Source of the DNA: Dehalococcoidia bacterium
GTDB taxonomy: Bacteria; Chloroflexota; Dehalococcoidia; SAR202; UBA11138
Direction: 5' to 3'
NCBI GenBank assembly: GCA_012270665.1
Contig: JAAXHY010000417.1
Span: forward strand, 1 to 5,322
Length of the DNA stretch: 5,322 bases
Shown: piece by piece, positions 5,279-5,322 of the stretch
Layout: the number at the start of each line of letters is the position of its first letter
Position numbering within the stretch: position 1 is the stretch's first letter
The notes under the pieces: generated by a model
The model's database searches: none
Told to the model about the DNA's origin: nothing
Seen by the model: only the letters and a program-made list of their open reading frames with translations
Made by a program: the position numbers and the translations under genes

Positions 5279-5322
5279 TCATCTGCCGACCAGGGTCTTT
5301 GCAAAGTCGGGGACGATGCGAC
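5279..5322 (-). CDS. Possible C-terminal tail of a further minus-strand gene (partial)
   Basis: One minus-strand frame from the window edge reads RIVPDFAKTLVGR and stops at TGA (5281-5279). Ten of its 13 codons end in G or C, like the other genes here, and it would end 85 nt before the HAD start in the same direction. Thirteen residues are too few to name a family or be sure it is coding. Confidence 0.3.
   Translation of the reverse strand, partial: RIVPDFAKTLVGR

Overview
The window is bacterial, moderately GC-rich and densely coding, with short intergenic gaps and strong G/C bias at third codon positions. The M16 peptidase resembles, from memory, those of Chloroflexota (Dehalococcoidia/SAR202-like lineages), and two apparent selenoproteins would suit a marine or subsurface member of that group. 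This placement is inference; no marker gene is present.

Layout. Positions 1-162 hold the 3' end of an unrecognised plus-strand gene. It converges on a minus-strand operon (3102 down to 202) of three genes: a PLP-dependent decarboxylase of the histidine/serine decarboxylase family, a tandem ACT-domain protein whose ATG overlaps the decarboxylase stop as ATGA, and an M16B zinc peptidase. A 151-bp divergent region carries a good promoter for this operon (TTGACA-N18-TATGAT) and a TATAAT box plus a perfect AGGAGG for the next gene on the plus strand.

The main result is that the next two genes each look broken by one in-frame TGA but are better read as selenoproteins. The plus-strand gene 3254-3808 encodes a UGSC-family selenoprotein: TGA 3557-3559 falls exactly at the U of U-G-S-C. 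The minus-strand gene 4461-3892 encodes a thioredoxin/TlpA-like lipoprotein whose TGA (4206-4204) falls at the first redox position, giving U-T-V-C. Each TGA is followed by a 6-bp hairpin whose apical loop starts 19-20 or 16-17 nt downstream, as expected for a bacterial SECIS. TGA also ends the decarboxylase and both selenoprotein genes, so TGA has not been globally reassigned. A conventional gene caller would split both genes and lose the active sites.

The lipoprotein gene lies 30 nt downstream of a HAD-superfamily hydrolase that starts with TTG, probably in one transcript. The window ends with a possible 13-residue C-terminal fragment of a further minus-strand gene. No tRNA, rRNA, mobile element or CRISPR array was seen.

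How the genes work together: the decarboxylase and ACT protein are translationally coupled, which suggests amino-acid sensing tied to amine production. The two selenoproteins end 83 bp apart, one predicted cytosolic and one extracytoplasmic; both would depend on the cell's SelA/B/C/D machinery, which lies outside this window.
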